A stretch of DNA of 11,005 bases, taken from the NCBI GenBank assembly GCA_009702205.1, contig WLIM01000023.1, positions 1-11,005 on the forward strand, read 5' to 3'. The position numbers were made by a program, and so were the translations under genes. The DNA comes from Actinomycetota bacterium (lineage in GTDB: Bacteria > Actinomycetota > Actinomycetes > Nanopelagicales > Nanopelagicaceae). Below are positions 1-6,044 of this stretch, one piece after another; position 1 is the stretch's first letter, and each line of letters begins with the position of its first letter. The notes under the pieces were generated by a model. It was not told where the DNA came from. It ran no database searches and saw only the letters and a program-made list of their open reading frames with translations.

Positions 1-48
1 AACATAACCGCTGGTTCACGCTCAATTCATGCGTATCGCACGAAATCT

Positions 49-122
49 GCGGGTGTAGCTCAATGGTAGAGCCCCAGCCTTCCAAGCTGGCCATGCCGGT
101 TCGATCCCGGTCACCCGCTCCA
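49..122 (+). tRNA. tRNA-Gly (anticodon TCC), CCA encoded
   Basis: The sequence folds into a full cloverleaf. The 7-bp acceptor stem is GCGGGTG (49-55) paired with CACCCGC (112-118), followed by discriminator T119 and an encoded CCA at 120-122. The D-arm is GCTC/GAGC. The anticodon stem CCAGC/GCTGG closes the loop CTTCCAA, so the anticodon is TCC at 81-83, reading GGA and GGG glycine codons. The T-arm carries TTCGATC with one G:T pair. No introns or mismatches disturb the fold. The convergent collagen-like gene ends 26 bp downstream. No terminator was seen between them, and no partial copy of the tRNA 3' end, such as an integrated element would leave, was seen elsewhere in the window. Confidence 0.97.
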
Positions 123-148
123 TATATAGAACTGCGAAGTTAGAAAAT

Positions 149-1183
149 TCAGGCTACTTGGATGTACGCCGTCCCAGTAATTAGAAAAGCATTTGCGGTT
201 ACGCCAGCGGACCATCCTCCACCATCAATTACTGAAACGTTTAAATTAGAAACTGAATCTCCAACACTTATTGTTCCCTCGTGGATGAAAGAAAAGTTAT
301 AAGTCTTAACATAAAAAGCATCTGAAACTAAACCGATTCCATAGTGGGTCGAATATTCGATAGTTGAGCTCGTTCCAATAATTGAAACCTTTGAACCAAC
401 TGCGTTGCCTCCAAAGCCCAATTTATTTTCAGAGCCAGTTAAAACAATCGTAAATCTATATTTTGTATTTGGCTGCAGATTTCCAAATGAATTACTGAAA
501 GTTTGAGCGGGAATTGCGGATGACAAACTCCAATTGTCGCCACCAAGTACACCTGTTAATTGAAAGCTTGTAACAACATTTGATCCTGCGGGACCAGTTG
601 GTCCTGTATTGCCAATCGAACCTGTTGCACCGCGCTCGCCAGTTGTTCCGGTTCCGGTATTGCCAGTGTTTCCTATTGGACCTTGTGCACCTGTTGATCC
701 CGGTGTTCCTGTTGGTCCTGCGGGACCAGTTGCACCAGTAGGACCTGTTGCACCAGTGCTACCGGCACCGGATGAACCCGCTGCACCTGTCGCACCAGTA
801 GGCCCAGGAATTCCTTGTGAACCATCTGATCCATTTGAAGAACTTCCTTTCGCACCAACTGCGCCGTTAGTTCCGTTTGTCCCATTTGTTCCTGCTACAC
901 CTTTCAATGAAATAGCAGTTGGCCATTTACCTTTTGTTTTCGGGCCATAAATATTCATTGTGTTTGTGTCTATGTAAAAATCACCATCAATGCCTGTTGT
1001 TGATTTAGGTGCACCTTTGCCATTTAGCAAAGTGTTAATTCCAGGTGTTATTACACGGCCTGCTTTGGAGATCGTTATTTTCTTCAAGGTATTTGCGTTG
1101 GCACTTGCATCAGAAAATGTGCCAAAAATTAGAAGTGTGGCAATTACGGATGCCAAAGGTTTTATCGATTTCAGGGAATTCAT
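149..1183 (-). CDS. Secreted collagen-like (Gly-X-Y repeat) protein
   Basis: A 344-aa protein. The ATG at 1183 is preferred because a clean signal peptide begins there: two Lys near the N-terminus, a hydrophobic core at about 9-22, and an Ala-rich cleavage region near residue 30 (ASANA). The reading frame stays open to an ATG at 1321, but the extra 46 residues are charged and would bury the signal peptide. Residues about 55-94 hold the module DGDFYIDTNT...IYGPK...WP, which I recall just before Gly-X-Y tracts in many bacterial and phage collagen-like proteins. Residues 95-200 are Gly-X-Y triplets rich in Thr, Ala and Pro (GPTGATGPAG type) with three short breaks near 113-118, 139-141 and 177-179. 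Residues 201-344 form a non-repetitive, Ser/Thr/Gly- and aromatic-rich tail likely to be a beta-rich trimerising or binding head. No LPXTG or C-terminal TM anchor is visible. Family knowledge suggests a secreted trimeric triple helix exposed outside the cell; the ligand is unknown. No strong Shine-Dalgarno sequence precedes the start. Confidence 0.85.
   Translation of the reverse strand: MNSLKSIKPLASVIATLLIFGTFSDASANANTLKKITISKAGRVITPGINTLLNGKGAPKSTTGIDGDFYIDTNTMNIYGPKTKGKWPTAISLKGVAGTNGTNGTNGAVGAKGSSSNGSDGSQGIPGPTGATGAAGSSGAGSTGATGPTGATGPAGPTGTPGSTGAQGPIGNTGNTGTGTTGERGATGSIGNTGPTGPAGSNVVTSFQLTGVLGGDNWSLSSAIPAQTFSNSFGNLQPNTKYRFTIVLTGSENKLGFGGNAVGSKVSIIGTSSTIEYSTHYGIGLVSDAFYVKTYNFSFIHEGTISVGDSVSNLNVSVIDGGGWSAGVTANAFLITGTAYIQVA
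584..901 (-). repeat. Gly-X-Y coding repeat tract
   Basis: This is the DNA encoding residues 95-200 of the collagen-like protein. On the plus strand it reads as recurring 9-bp-type units such as ggaccagtt and gcaccagta. The triplet periodicity keeps other frames open and produces spurious Pro- and Val-rich antisense reading frames. Four uninterrupted blocks of about 6, 7, 12 and 7 triplets are separated by short irregular spacers. Such tracts are prone to length change by recombination or slippage, so repeat number may vary between strains. Confidence 0.85.
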
Positions 1184-1394
1184 GTCGGGCCACTTTTCCG
1201 GGCCTATTTGCCCCTTGGATAGGAGCGATGTATTAATCAGGATGGGCGCAATACGGCGTCGATACAAGGATTTTTGTAAGAGCGACCTCTCATCCCCGCA
1301 TAAATCCTCGGTGGAGGCCAAAAATTCACAGATTAATTTCAGGTTTATTGATTACTCTCCCCAGCCTAGGGATGTTATCTACGGGTATCTGGAA

Positions 1395-1444
1395 GTAACC
1401 ACTTTCGGGACAGGGACAGATCGGAAGTTGCGAAAGTGACTTAC
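1395..1444. promoter_or_regulatory. Imperfect inverted repeat upstream of the 189-aa secreted protein
   Basis: The left arm GTAACCACTTTCG (1395-1407) matches the right arm CGAAAGTGACTTAC (1431-1444) over 12 base pairs. Eight are contiguous (CACTTTCG/CGAAAGTG) and four are outer pairs (GTAA/TTAC) after a small internal bulge. The loop is 23 nt and includes the tandem GGGACA. The right arm ends 6 nt before the AGGGAG Shine-Dalgarno, so as RNA it would form a leader hairpin next to the ribosome binding site; as DNA it could be an operator. It is not followed by a T-run, so it is not a terminator. Confidence 0.5.
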
Positions 1445-1450
1445 GAGATT

Positions 1451-1456
1451 AGGGAG
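1451..1456 (+). promoter_or_regulatory. Shine-Dalgarno AGGGAG for the gene at 1467
   Basis: AGGGAG lies 10 nt before the ATG at 1467. It supports that start and shows that this gene has a leadered mRNA, unlike several genes further along. An ATG at 1459 is out of frame and closes at once on TGA. Confidence 0.7.
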
Positions 1457-1466
1457 TAATGAAAAT

Positions 1467-2036
1467 ATGAATAAGAAAATTGCAGCCGTTGCACTAGCAA
1501 CAGCACTCTCATTTGGAACTCTTGCAACCGTTTCAACCGCAAGCGCTGACACCGGACATACAAAAGGTGTTCCGCCTCAAATTTCAACAGTAATTTCAGA
1601 ATTAGTAACAAAGGGAACTCTTACCCAAGCACAGGCCGATGCAATCACATCAGCTCTTACTGCTCTGGCACCAGCGAAGCCAATGGTTGGCGGAATGGGA
1701 ATGCCGGGTAAGAATTCTGCGGCGCACCAAGCAGTTGTTACTTCAACACTTGGAATCACAGCAGCAGATCTAGAAGCTGCACGCGTTGCTGGTAAGTCAC
1801 TTGCAACTCTTGCGGGCGATAAGAAAGCTGCGCTAATTACTGCACTAGTTAATTTCGAGACAACTGAAATTGATGCCGCTGTCACTGCTGGAAAAATGAC
1901 AGCAGCACAAGCAACAACTGCAAAGGCTGGACTAACTGCTCGAGTAACTGCTCAGGTTGAACAAGTTCCTGGTCCAAAGGTTGGAGCAATGGGTGGCAAG
2001 GGTAAAGGCCACGGAAAAGAAAAGAAAAAGGCATAA
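1467..2036 (+). CDS. Secreted Ala-rich helical-repeat protein of unknown function
   Basis: A 189-aa protein with a classical signal peptide: MNKK, a hydrophobic stretch at about 5-20, and a predicted cleavage after ASA at residue 27. The mature part is Ala/Thr-rich and probably helical. Two related segments occur, GTLTQAQADAITSAL (50-64) and GKMTAAQATTAKAGL (122-136). Between them lies LGITAADLEAARVAGKSLAT (95-114). The xLTQAQAD pattern and the LGIT...GKSLA block recur, in my recollection, in many small secreted actinobacterial proteins without known activity. A Met/Gly linker (GGMGMPGKN, about 75-83) and a very basic Gly/Lys tail (GGKGKGHGKEKKK, 176-188) flank the helical part. The tail might bind an anionic surface such as cell wall polymer or nucleic acid; this is inference. 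It stands alone between a Shine-Dalgarno leader and a strong terminator, so it is monocistronic. No membrane anchor is seen. Confidence 0.85.
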   Translation: MNKKIAAVALATALSFGTLATVSTASADTGHTKGVPPQISTVISELVTKGTLTQAQADAITSALTALAPAKPMVGGMGMPGKNSAAHQAVVTSTLGITAADLEAARVAGKSLATLAGDKKAALITALVNFETTEIDAAVTAGKMTAAQATTAKAGLTARVTAQVEQVPGPKVGAMGGKGKGHGKEKKKA

Positions 2037-2066
2037 ATAATTTAGCCATTCTCTACCGAATTCACT

Positions 2067-2106
2067 CGGCTCTCACTAGAAATAGTGGGGGCCGTTTGGC
2101 TTTTCT
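2067..2106 (+). terminator. Rho-independent terminator with GAAA tetraloop
   Basis: CGGCTCTCACTA (2067-2078) pairs fully with TAGTGGGGGCCG (2083-2094), giving 12 pairs including two G:U, closed by a GAAA (GNRA) tetraloop. TTT and then TTTT follow within the next 10 nt, interrupted by GGC. It starts 30 bp after the stop codon of the 189-aa gene and insulates it from rpiB, whose start lies only 27 bp beyond the stem. Confidence 0.85.
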
Positions 2107-2120
2107 GCCATTATTGGGAA

Positions 2121-2576
2121 ATGAGAATTCACATCGGAAGCGATCATGCAGGTCTTGAATTTAAATCCGTAATCATCAAACACCTAGAGAAAAACGGCCA
2201 CGTAGTTATTGATCACGGGCCAATTGAATATGACGCTCTAGATGACTATCCGGTTTTCTGTATTCCGGCCGCGCAAGGCGTTGCAGATGACCCTGGATCT
2301 CTTGGAATTGTTTTAGGTGGTTCAGGTAATGGCGAACAAATGGCCGCAAATAAAGTTAAGGGAATTCGCGCAGCACTTGTCTGGTCTCTTGAAACTGCAG
2401 TTCTTGCGCGTGAACATAACAACGCAAATGTAATTTCAATTGGTGGGCGCATGCACAGCGAAGAATTCTGTTTAGAACTTGTAGATAAATTTATTGCCAC
2501 ACCATTTCCTGGCGACGAGAGACATGTTCGCCGAATTAATTTGATGGCAAAGTATGAAGAGACTGGAAAGATCTAA
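2121..2576 (+). CDS. rpiB: Ribose-5-phosphate isomerase B
   Basis: A 151-aa cytosolic enzyme interconverting ribose 5-phosphate and ribulose 5-phosphate in the non-oxidative pentose phosphate pathway. It has the LacAB/RpiB fold signatures: GSDHAG at 6-11, GGSGNGEQMAANK at 66-78, GIRAAL at 81-86, and AREHNNANVISIGGR at 96-110. E. coli RpiB uses a Cys in the 66-78 loop. Here, as in the mycobacterial enzyme, the loop reads SGNGE and Glu72 is the expected general base. The ATG at 2121 is chosen because MRIHIGSDHAG is the normal N-terminus; an upstream in-frame ATG at 2085 lies inside the terminator stem. No Shine-Dalgarno sequence is evident; CATTAT at 2109-2114, 6 nt before the ATG, is a weak leaderless-type -10 candidate. 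Its stop overlaps that of the convergent trmB. Confidence 0.95.
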   Translation: MRIHIGSDHAGLEFKSVIIKHLEKNGHVVIDHGPIEYDALDDYPVFCIPAAQGVADDPGSLGIVLGGSGNGEQMAANKVKGIRAALVWSLETAVLAREHNNANVISIGGRMHSEEFCLELVDKFIATPFPGDERHVRRINLMAKYEETGKI

Positions 2577-3253
2577 AGCTTTAAATATTTCAAATCGGTA
2601 ACGATATGTCCTTTGCCAATTCCTTTTCCTTCAAATCTAGTTAGTGGTCTAAATTCTGGCTTAGGTATTAAGCCACCAGTAAATCTTGGATCATCTTCAA
2701 ATAAATTCTGCGTCCATTCGGCATAAGGAACCCAATCAGTTGCAATATGGATATGGCCTCCGACTTTTAACTTACGGAAAACTAGGTCCAAGAAATCTTT
2801 CTGAACTATTCGGCGCTTCCAATGTTTCTTCTTATGCCAAGGATCTGGGAAGTAAAGATGAATCGCATCTAGGCATTCATCATCCATCCTTTCTTCTAAA
2901 ACTTTTCGCGCATCTTCATTTATAAGTCTGACATTCGTTAATTCATAATCATCAATCCGCGCTAACAATGATCCAATTCCTGGACGGTGAACTTCTACCG
3001 CAAAGAAGCCGGTATCTGGGAAGGTGCGAGCAATCTCGGCTGTGGCCTCTCCCATTCCGGTTCCGATCTCCATTATTACTGCTTTGCTAGATGGAAAGAT
3101 TTCACTGGGAATTATTTGATGGTCTGGAACTATTCCGAATTTATTCCAGAATTTTTCGGTGGCCTTTGCCTGAGCTTCGGTAATTCGAGTTCCGCGTAGG
3201 CGAAATGACCTATTACTCAAGTTGTAAAGGCTGCCCTTTTCCGCCGAACTCAT
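2573..3253 (-). CDS. trmB: tRNA (guanine46-N7)-methyltransferase
   Basis: A 226-aa SAM-dependent enzyme that methylates G46 in the tRNA variable loop. The family hallmarks are in order: RSFRLRGTRITEAQ at 15-28, SAM-binding motif I EIGTGMG at 62-68, VEVHRPGIG at 86-94, PDPWHKKKHWKRR at 136-148, ATDW at 171-174, and the C-terminal RPLTRFEGKGIGKGH at 202-216. Length is normal. The ATG at 3253 sits exactly 6 nt after TAAGAT with no Shine-Dalgarno sequence, indicating a leaderless message. The stop codon TAG (2573-2575) overlaps the rpiB stop on the other strand, leaving no room for a terminator. It is divergent from pepN with only 36 bp between start codons. Confidence 0.95.
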   Translation of the reverse strand: MSSAEKGSLYNLSNRSFRLRGTRITEAQAKATEKFWNKFGIVPDHQIIPSEIFPSSKAVIMEIGTGMGEATAEIARTFPDTGFFAVEVHRPGIGSLLARIDDYELTNVRLINEDARKVLEERMDDECLDAIHLYFPDPWHKKKHWKRRIVQKDFLDLVFRKLKVGGHIHIATDWVPYAEWTQNLFEDDPRFTGGLIPKPEFRPLTRFEGKGIGKGHIVTDLKYLKL

Positions 3254-3259
3254 GTGGGT

Positions 3260-3265
3260 ATCTTA
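3260..3265 (-). promoter_or_regulatory. -10 element of trmB, leaderless start
   Basis: On the minus strand TAAGAT is followed by ACCCAC and then the ATG at 3253, so transcription should start at or next to the A of the start codon. The corresponding -35 position would fall near the pepN start codon; no good TTGACA match is seen. Confidence 0.6.
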
Positions 3266-3283
3266 GATAAGGAAAGATAAGGT
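3265..3283 (+). promoter_or_regulatory. -10 element of pepN within a tandem AGATAAGG repeat
   Basis: AGATAAGG occurs twice, at 3265-3272 and 3275-3282, with a 10-bp period. The second copy gives TAAGGT (3278-3283), followed by TGGCCC and the ATG at 3290: the same 6-nt leaderless spacing as trmB. The first copy could be a secondary -10 or part of a regulator site. Confidence 0.6.
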
Positions 3284-3289
3284 TGGCCC

Positions 3290-5830
3290 ATGCCTGGTTT
3301 AAATATTTCAAGATCCGAAGCCCGTGAACGCAGTTCTCATCTATCAGTTACCTCTTATGTGGTGAATATAGATGTCTGCCAAGGAGCCGAAAACTTCATT
3401 GCAAAGTCAACCGTCAAGTTCGCGTGCAACAAGCCCGGATATGACACTTTCATTGACGCTGTCGGCAAGGAAATCATTTCTGCCAAGTTAAATGGCAAGG
3501 ATGTTGATGTTTCAAACTACGACGGCGAGAGCGTATTTCTAAAAGATTTAGCCGCGAATAACGAATTAATTATTGAGATTCTAGGAAATTACTCCAAGAC
3601 TGGTGAAGGTCTGCAATATTCAGTAGATCCTGCAGACAACGAAGTTTATTTATATTCTCAAGGTGAAACCGCATATATCCGAAAGATGTATCCATGTTTC
3701 GATCAACCAGATCTGAAAGCAACTTTTCAATTAACTGTTACTGCGCCCCAACATTGGGAAGTAATCTCCAACTCCCCTGCTAAAACTAAGAGCGCAGTTG
3801 AAGGCAGCAAGAAAGTTTGGGAATTTCTACCTACTCCAAGAATTTCTACCTACATCACAGCTTTGATTGCTGGTCCTTATTATCACGTGCATGATGAGTA
3901 TGTCGGTGAGAAAACTGTTCCACTAGGAATCTACTGCCGCAAATCTTTAGCCGAATCACTTGACCCTGAAGATATTTTCTTAGTTACAAAACAGGGCTTT
4001 GCTTACTTTGAAAAAGTATTTGGTCTTGCTTATCCATTTGAAAAATACGATCAAATAGCCGTGGTCGATTTCAACTGGGGTGCTATGGAGAACTCTGGCG
4101 CAGTAACTTTCTTAGAAAATCTCTTAGTATTTAGAAGCAAGGTAACAGAGCGCATGTATGACGCCCGCGCAAACACAATTTTGCACGAGATGGCCCATAT
4201 GTGGTTTGGAAATATGGTCACCATGCAATGGTGGGATGACTTATGGCTAAATGAATCATTTGCTGAATGGTCTTCGCATTTAGCTTCTGCTGAAGGAACA
4301 CGCTTTGTAAATGCCTGGACTGGCTTCAACTCAGAACGTAAGAACTGGGCTTATCGCCAAGATCAACTCACATCCACTCACCCAATCGTCTCTGACATGG
4401 TTGATATCGAGACCGTGAATGCAAACTTTGATGGAATTACATATGCCAAAGGCGCTTCAGTTCTGCAACAACTTGTGGCCCACGTTGGAAGAGATAATTT
4501 CATTGCCGGCCTTCAGAAGTATTTTGCGAAGCATGCCTTCAAAAATACGACGCTAGATGATTTGCTAGTCGAACTTAGCGCTACAAGTGGTCGCGATCTT
4601 AAACCTTGGGTTTCAACTTGGTTGCAGACTGCTGGCGTAAATACTCTTCGCCCAAAGTTAGAGATTGTAGATAATAAATATTCCAAGATAGAGATCACCC
4701 AAGAGGCGCCACTAGTTCCATCTGGTTCCAAGGAACTTCGTCCGCATCGCCTAGCTGTCGGACTTTACGATGTTAAAGGCAATGATGTAGTACTTCGTAA
4801 GTCTGTTGAGCTAGATGTTGCTGGCGCACTTACTGAAGTCGTAGAGCTAAAGGGTGAAACGCTCGCCGATTTACTTCTTATCAATGACCGTGATCTTTCA
4901 TATGCAAAAGTTCGATTGGATGATCGTTCAATTGCAACTCTTAAGTCACATCTTGGAAGTATTTCAGATGGCCTTACTCGGGCAATGTGCTGGGCAGTTT
5001 CATGGGATATGTTGCGAGATGCTGAAATTAGCGCGACTGACTTTATCGAGATTGCTCTGGCAGGACTTCCAGGTGAAAGCGATATTACTGTTGTAACAGT
5101 TATCGGTAACCAATTAACTACAGCTGTTGAACTTTACGCAAGCCCAGCAAAGCGTGATGCACTTCGTATCAAGGTTGCTGACGCAATTGCTGGAATGTTG
5201 GCTTCTGCAAAAGCAGAGAGCGATCACCAACTTCAGTTCGCAAGAATTTTTGCTGGCCTAGCCGCGAATGAATCACACGGAAAACAACTCGCAGCACTCC
5301 TAGATGGAAAACTTGCTGGCTTAAAGATTGATGCTGATTTACGTTGGACATTTGTCTTGGCTCTTTGCGAACGTGGGTTATTTACGCGCGCCCAACTAGA
5401 TGCTGAATTAGAACGAGATAACACCATCAATGGCCAACTTGGTCACGCTACTTGTGTTGCTGCATTCCCTACTACAGAAGCAAAAGCTGCTGCCTGGAAC
5501 TCGATTACAAAGGAAGAGCTAACAAGTTCCATTCGGGCTTCAATTCACCGCGGCTTCATGCGCTCTGGCCAACGCGATTTATTGGCTTCATATGTAGATC
5601 CATATTTCGATTTACTCATAAAGATGTGGGATAGCGCATCATTTGATATCGGAAGTTCCTTCGTTGAACTTTGTTATCCAACTTACATAACAACTCAGGC
5701 TACTTTAGATAAGACAATTAATTGGCTCGAGACAACCGGCAAAGATTCACCTGCTGGCTTGCGTCGATTAGTTTCAGAGAGCCGGGATGCACTCTCTCGC
5801 GCACTTAAAGCACAAGCTAAAGACGCTTAA
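3290..5830 (+). CDS. pepN: Aminopeptidase N (M1 family zinc metallopeptidase)
   Basis: An 846-aa cytosolic zinc aminopeptidase that trims N-terminal residues from peptides. Domain order follows actinobacterial PepN: an N-terminal beta-sandwich (about 1-200), a thermolysin-like catalytic domain (about 200-440), and a beta plus helical ERAP1_C-like C-terminal part. Catalytic elements are all present: the exopeptidase motif GAMEN at 264-268, the zinc site HEMAH at 299-303 with the third ligand in NESFAEW (Glu322, 18 residues after His303), and the transition-state Tyr385 in ITYAKGAS. No signal peptide is present, consistent with a cytoplasmic location. The length is normal for the family. The ATG at 3290 is supported by TAAGGT 6 nt upstream and the absence of a Shine-Dalgarno sequence. 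Its stop lies 10 bp from the stop of the convergent 65-aa gene. Role: peptide recycling, possibly important for an organism living on dissolved organic nitrogen (inference). Confidence 0.96.
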   Translation: MPGLNISRSEARERSSHLSVTSYVVNIDVCQGAENFIAKSTVKFACNKPGYDTFIDAVGKEIISAKLNGKDVDVSNYDGESVFLKDLAANNELIIEILGNYSKTGEGLQYSVDPADNEVYLYSQGETAYIRKMYPCFDQPDLKATFQLTVTAPQHWEVISNSPAKTKSAVEGSKKVWEFLPTPRISTYITALIAGPYYHVHDEYVGEKTVPLGIYCRKSLAESLDPEDIFLVTKQGFAYFEKVFGLAYPFEKYDQIAVVDFNWGAMENSGAVTFLENLLVFRSKVTERMYDARANTILHEMAHMWFGNMVTMQWWDDLWLNESFAEWSSHLASAEGTRFVNAWTGFNSERKNWAYRQDQLTSTHPIVSDMVDIETVNANFDGITYAKGASVLQQLVAHVGRDNFIAGLQKYFAKHAFKNTTLDDLLVELSATSGRDLKPWVSTWLQTAGVNTLRPKLEIVDNKYSKIEITQEAPLVPSGSKELRPHRLAVGLYDVKGNDVVLRKSVELDVAGALTEVVELKGETLADLLLINDRDLSYAKVRLDDRSIATLKSHLGSISDGLTRAMCWAVSWDMLRDAEISATDFIEIALAGLPGESDITVVTVIGNQLTTAVELYASPAKRDALRIKVADAIAGMLASAKAESDHQLQFARIFAGLAANESHGKQLAALLDGKLAGLKIDADLRWTFVLALCERGLFTRAQLDAELERDNTINGQLGHATCVAAFPTTEAKAAAWNSITKEELTSSIRASIHRGFMRSGQRDLLASYVDPYFDLLIKMWDSASFDIGSSFVELCYPTYITTQATLDKTINWLETTGKDSPAGLRRLVSESRDALSRALKAQAKDA

Positions 5831-5840
5831 TTATTTAATA

Positions 5841-6038
5841 CTATTCGATACGAGTAAGTGTCGAACGCTTAGCTTTGCGATCTGCTGTCGAAAGTAATAC
5901 GACACCAGTGATGACTAAGAAAATTAACGTTGGCGCACCAACAAAATAAAGCAGTCCTTTAAATGTTCCAAGTGGCTCTCCTGGAAGTGAACCATCTTCT
6001 TGAGTAATGCGATTTAGAACGCTTGTAAACATATTCAT
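5841..6038 (-). CDS. Small single-pass membrane protein of unknown function
   Basis: A 65-aa protein. The N-terminal half is soluble and has the Gly/Pro-containing sequence DGSLPGEPLG (15-24). One hydrophobic helix spans about 28-50 and is followed by a basic C-terminus (DRKAKRST), which predicts an N-out/C-in topology. I cannot assign a function; short one-TM proteins of this kind are, in my recollection, common next to HNH genes in actinobacteria. The ATG at 6038 lies exactly 6 nt after TAAGAT, so it can have its own leaderless transcript even though it follows the HNH gene by only 9 bp on the same strand. A second in-frame ATG two codons on is an alternative start. Coding status is supported by the promoter spacing, the TM segment and tight packing. 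Confidence 0.75.
   Translation of the reverse strand: MNMFTSVLNRITQEDGSLPGEPLGTFKGLLYFVGAPTLIFLVITGVVLLSTADRKAKRSTLTRIE
5844..5865. other. Hairpin at the 3' end of the 65-aa gene, possible weak terminator
   Basis: TTCGATAC (5844-5851) pairs with GTGTCGAA (5858-5865), 8 pairs with one G:U, around a 6-nt loop. It overlaps the last codons of the minus-strand 65-aa gene and lies 14 bp past the pepN stop. Neither side has a proper T-run, so it is at best a weak bidirectional terminator or transcript-end stabiliser. Confidence 0.3.
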
Positions 6039-6044
6039 ATGAGT

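Larger units (their letters stand above)
1184..1466. other. Divergent intergenic region (283 bp) between two secreted-protein genes
   Basis: This is the largest non-coding gap in a window where most gaps are under 140 bp. It must contain the promoters of both the minus-strand collagen-like gene and the plus-strand 189-aa gene. It holds an imperfect inverted repeat at 1395-1444, a tandem GGGACA pair at 1407-1418 inside that repeat's loop, and a Shine-Dalgarno at 1451-1456. On the minus-strand side, GGGC/GCCC arms (1200-1203 and 1210-1213) could form a small hairpin just before the collagen-like gene's start. I see no convincing -35/-10 pair; weak candidates for the plus strand are TTATCT at 1375-1380 and GTATCT at 1385-1390. 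Long untranslated leaders are possible on both sides, but no known riboswitch core was recognised. Confidence 0.5.

Noticed and set aside
49..122. tRNA-Gly as the attachment site of an integrated element
   Set aside because: No duplicate of the tRNA 3' end and no integrase, transposase or phage gene is present in the window; adjacency alone is not enough.
584..901. Possible CRISPR-like or tandem-repeat array
   Set aside because: The repeats are short degenerate codon-level units encoding Gly-X-Y, with no constant repeat and unique spacer pattern and no cas genes nearby.
609..950. Plus-strand Pro/Val-rich open frame opposite the collagen-like gene
   Set aside because: It is the antisense reading of the Gly-X-Y repeat; triplet periodicity keeps it open. 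It has no RBS, promoter or recognisable domain.
990..1439. Plus-strand 149-codon open frame across the collagen N-terminus and the intergenic region
   Set aside because: It overlaps the well-supported signal peptide coding region on the other strand, has no Shine-Dalgarno sequence or protein-like composition, and runs through the inverted repeat.
1322..1466. Known riboswitch (c-di-GMP, c-di-AMP or SAM class) in the secreted-protein leader
   Set aside because: I compared conserved core elements by eye and found none; only a generic inverted repeat remains.
2085..2120. Upstream in-frame start adding 12 residues to RpiB
   Set aside because: That ATG is formed inside the terminator stem, and the added residues are unlike any RpiB N-terminus; the enzyme normally starts just before the GSDHAG strand.
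5844..5865. Strong bidirectional terminator between pepN and the 65-aa gene
   Set aside because: The stem is only 8 bp, overlaps coding sequence and lacks a T-run on either side, so it is listed only as a weak hairpin.
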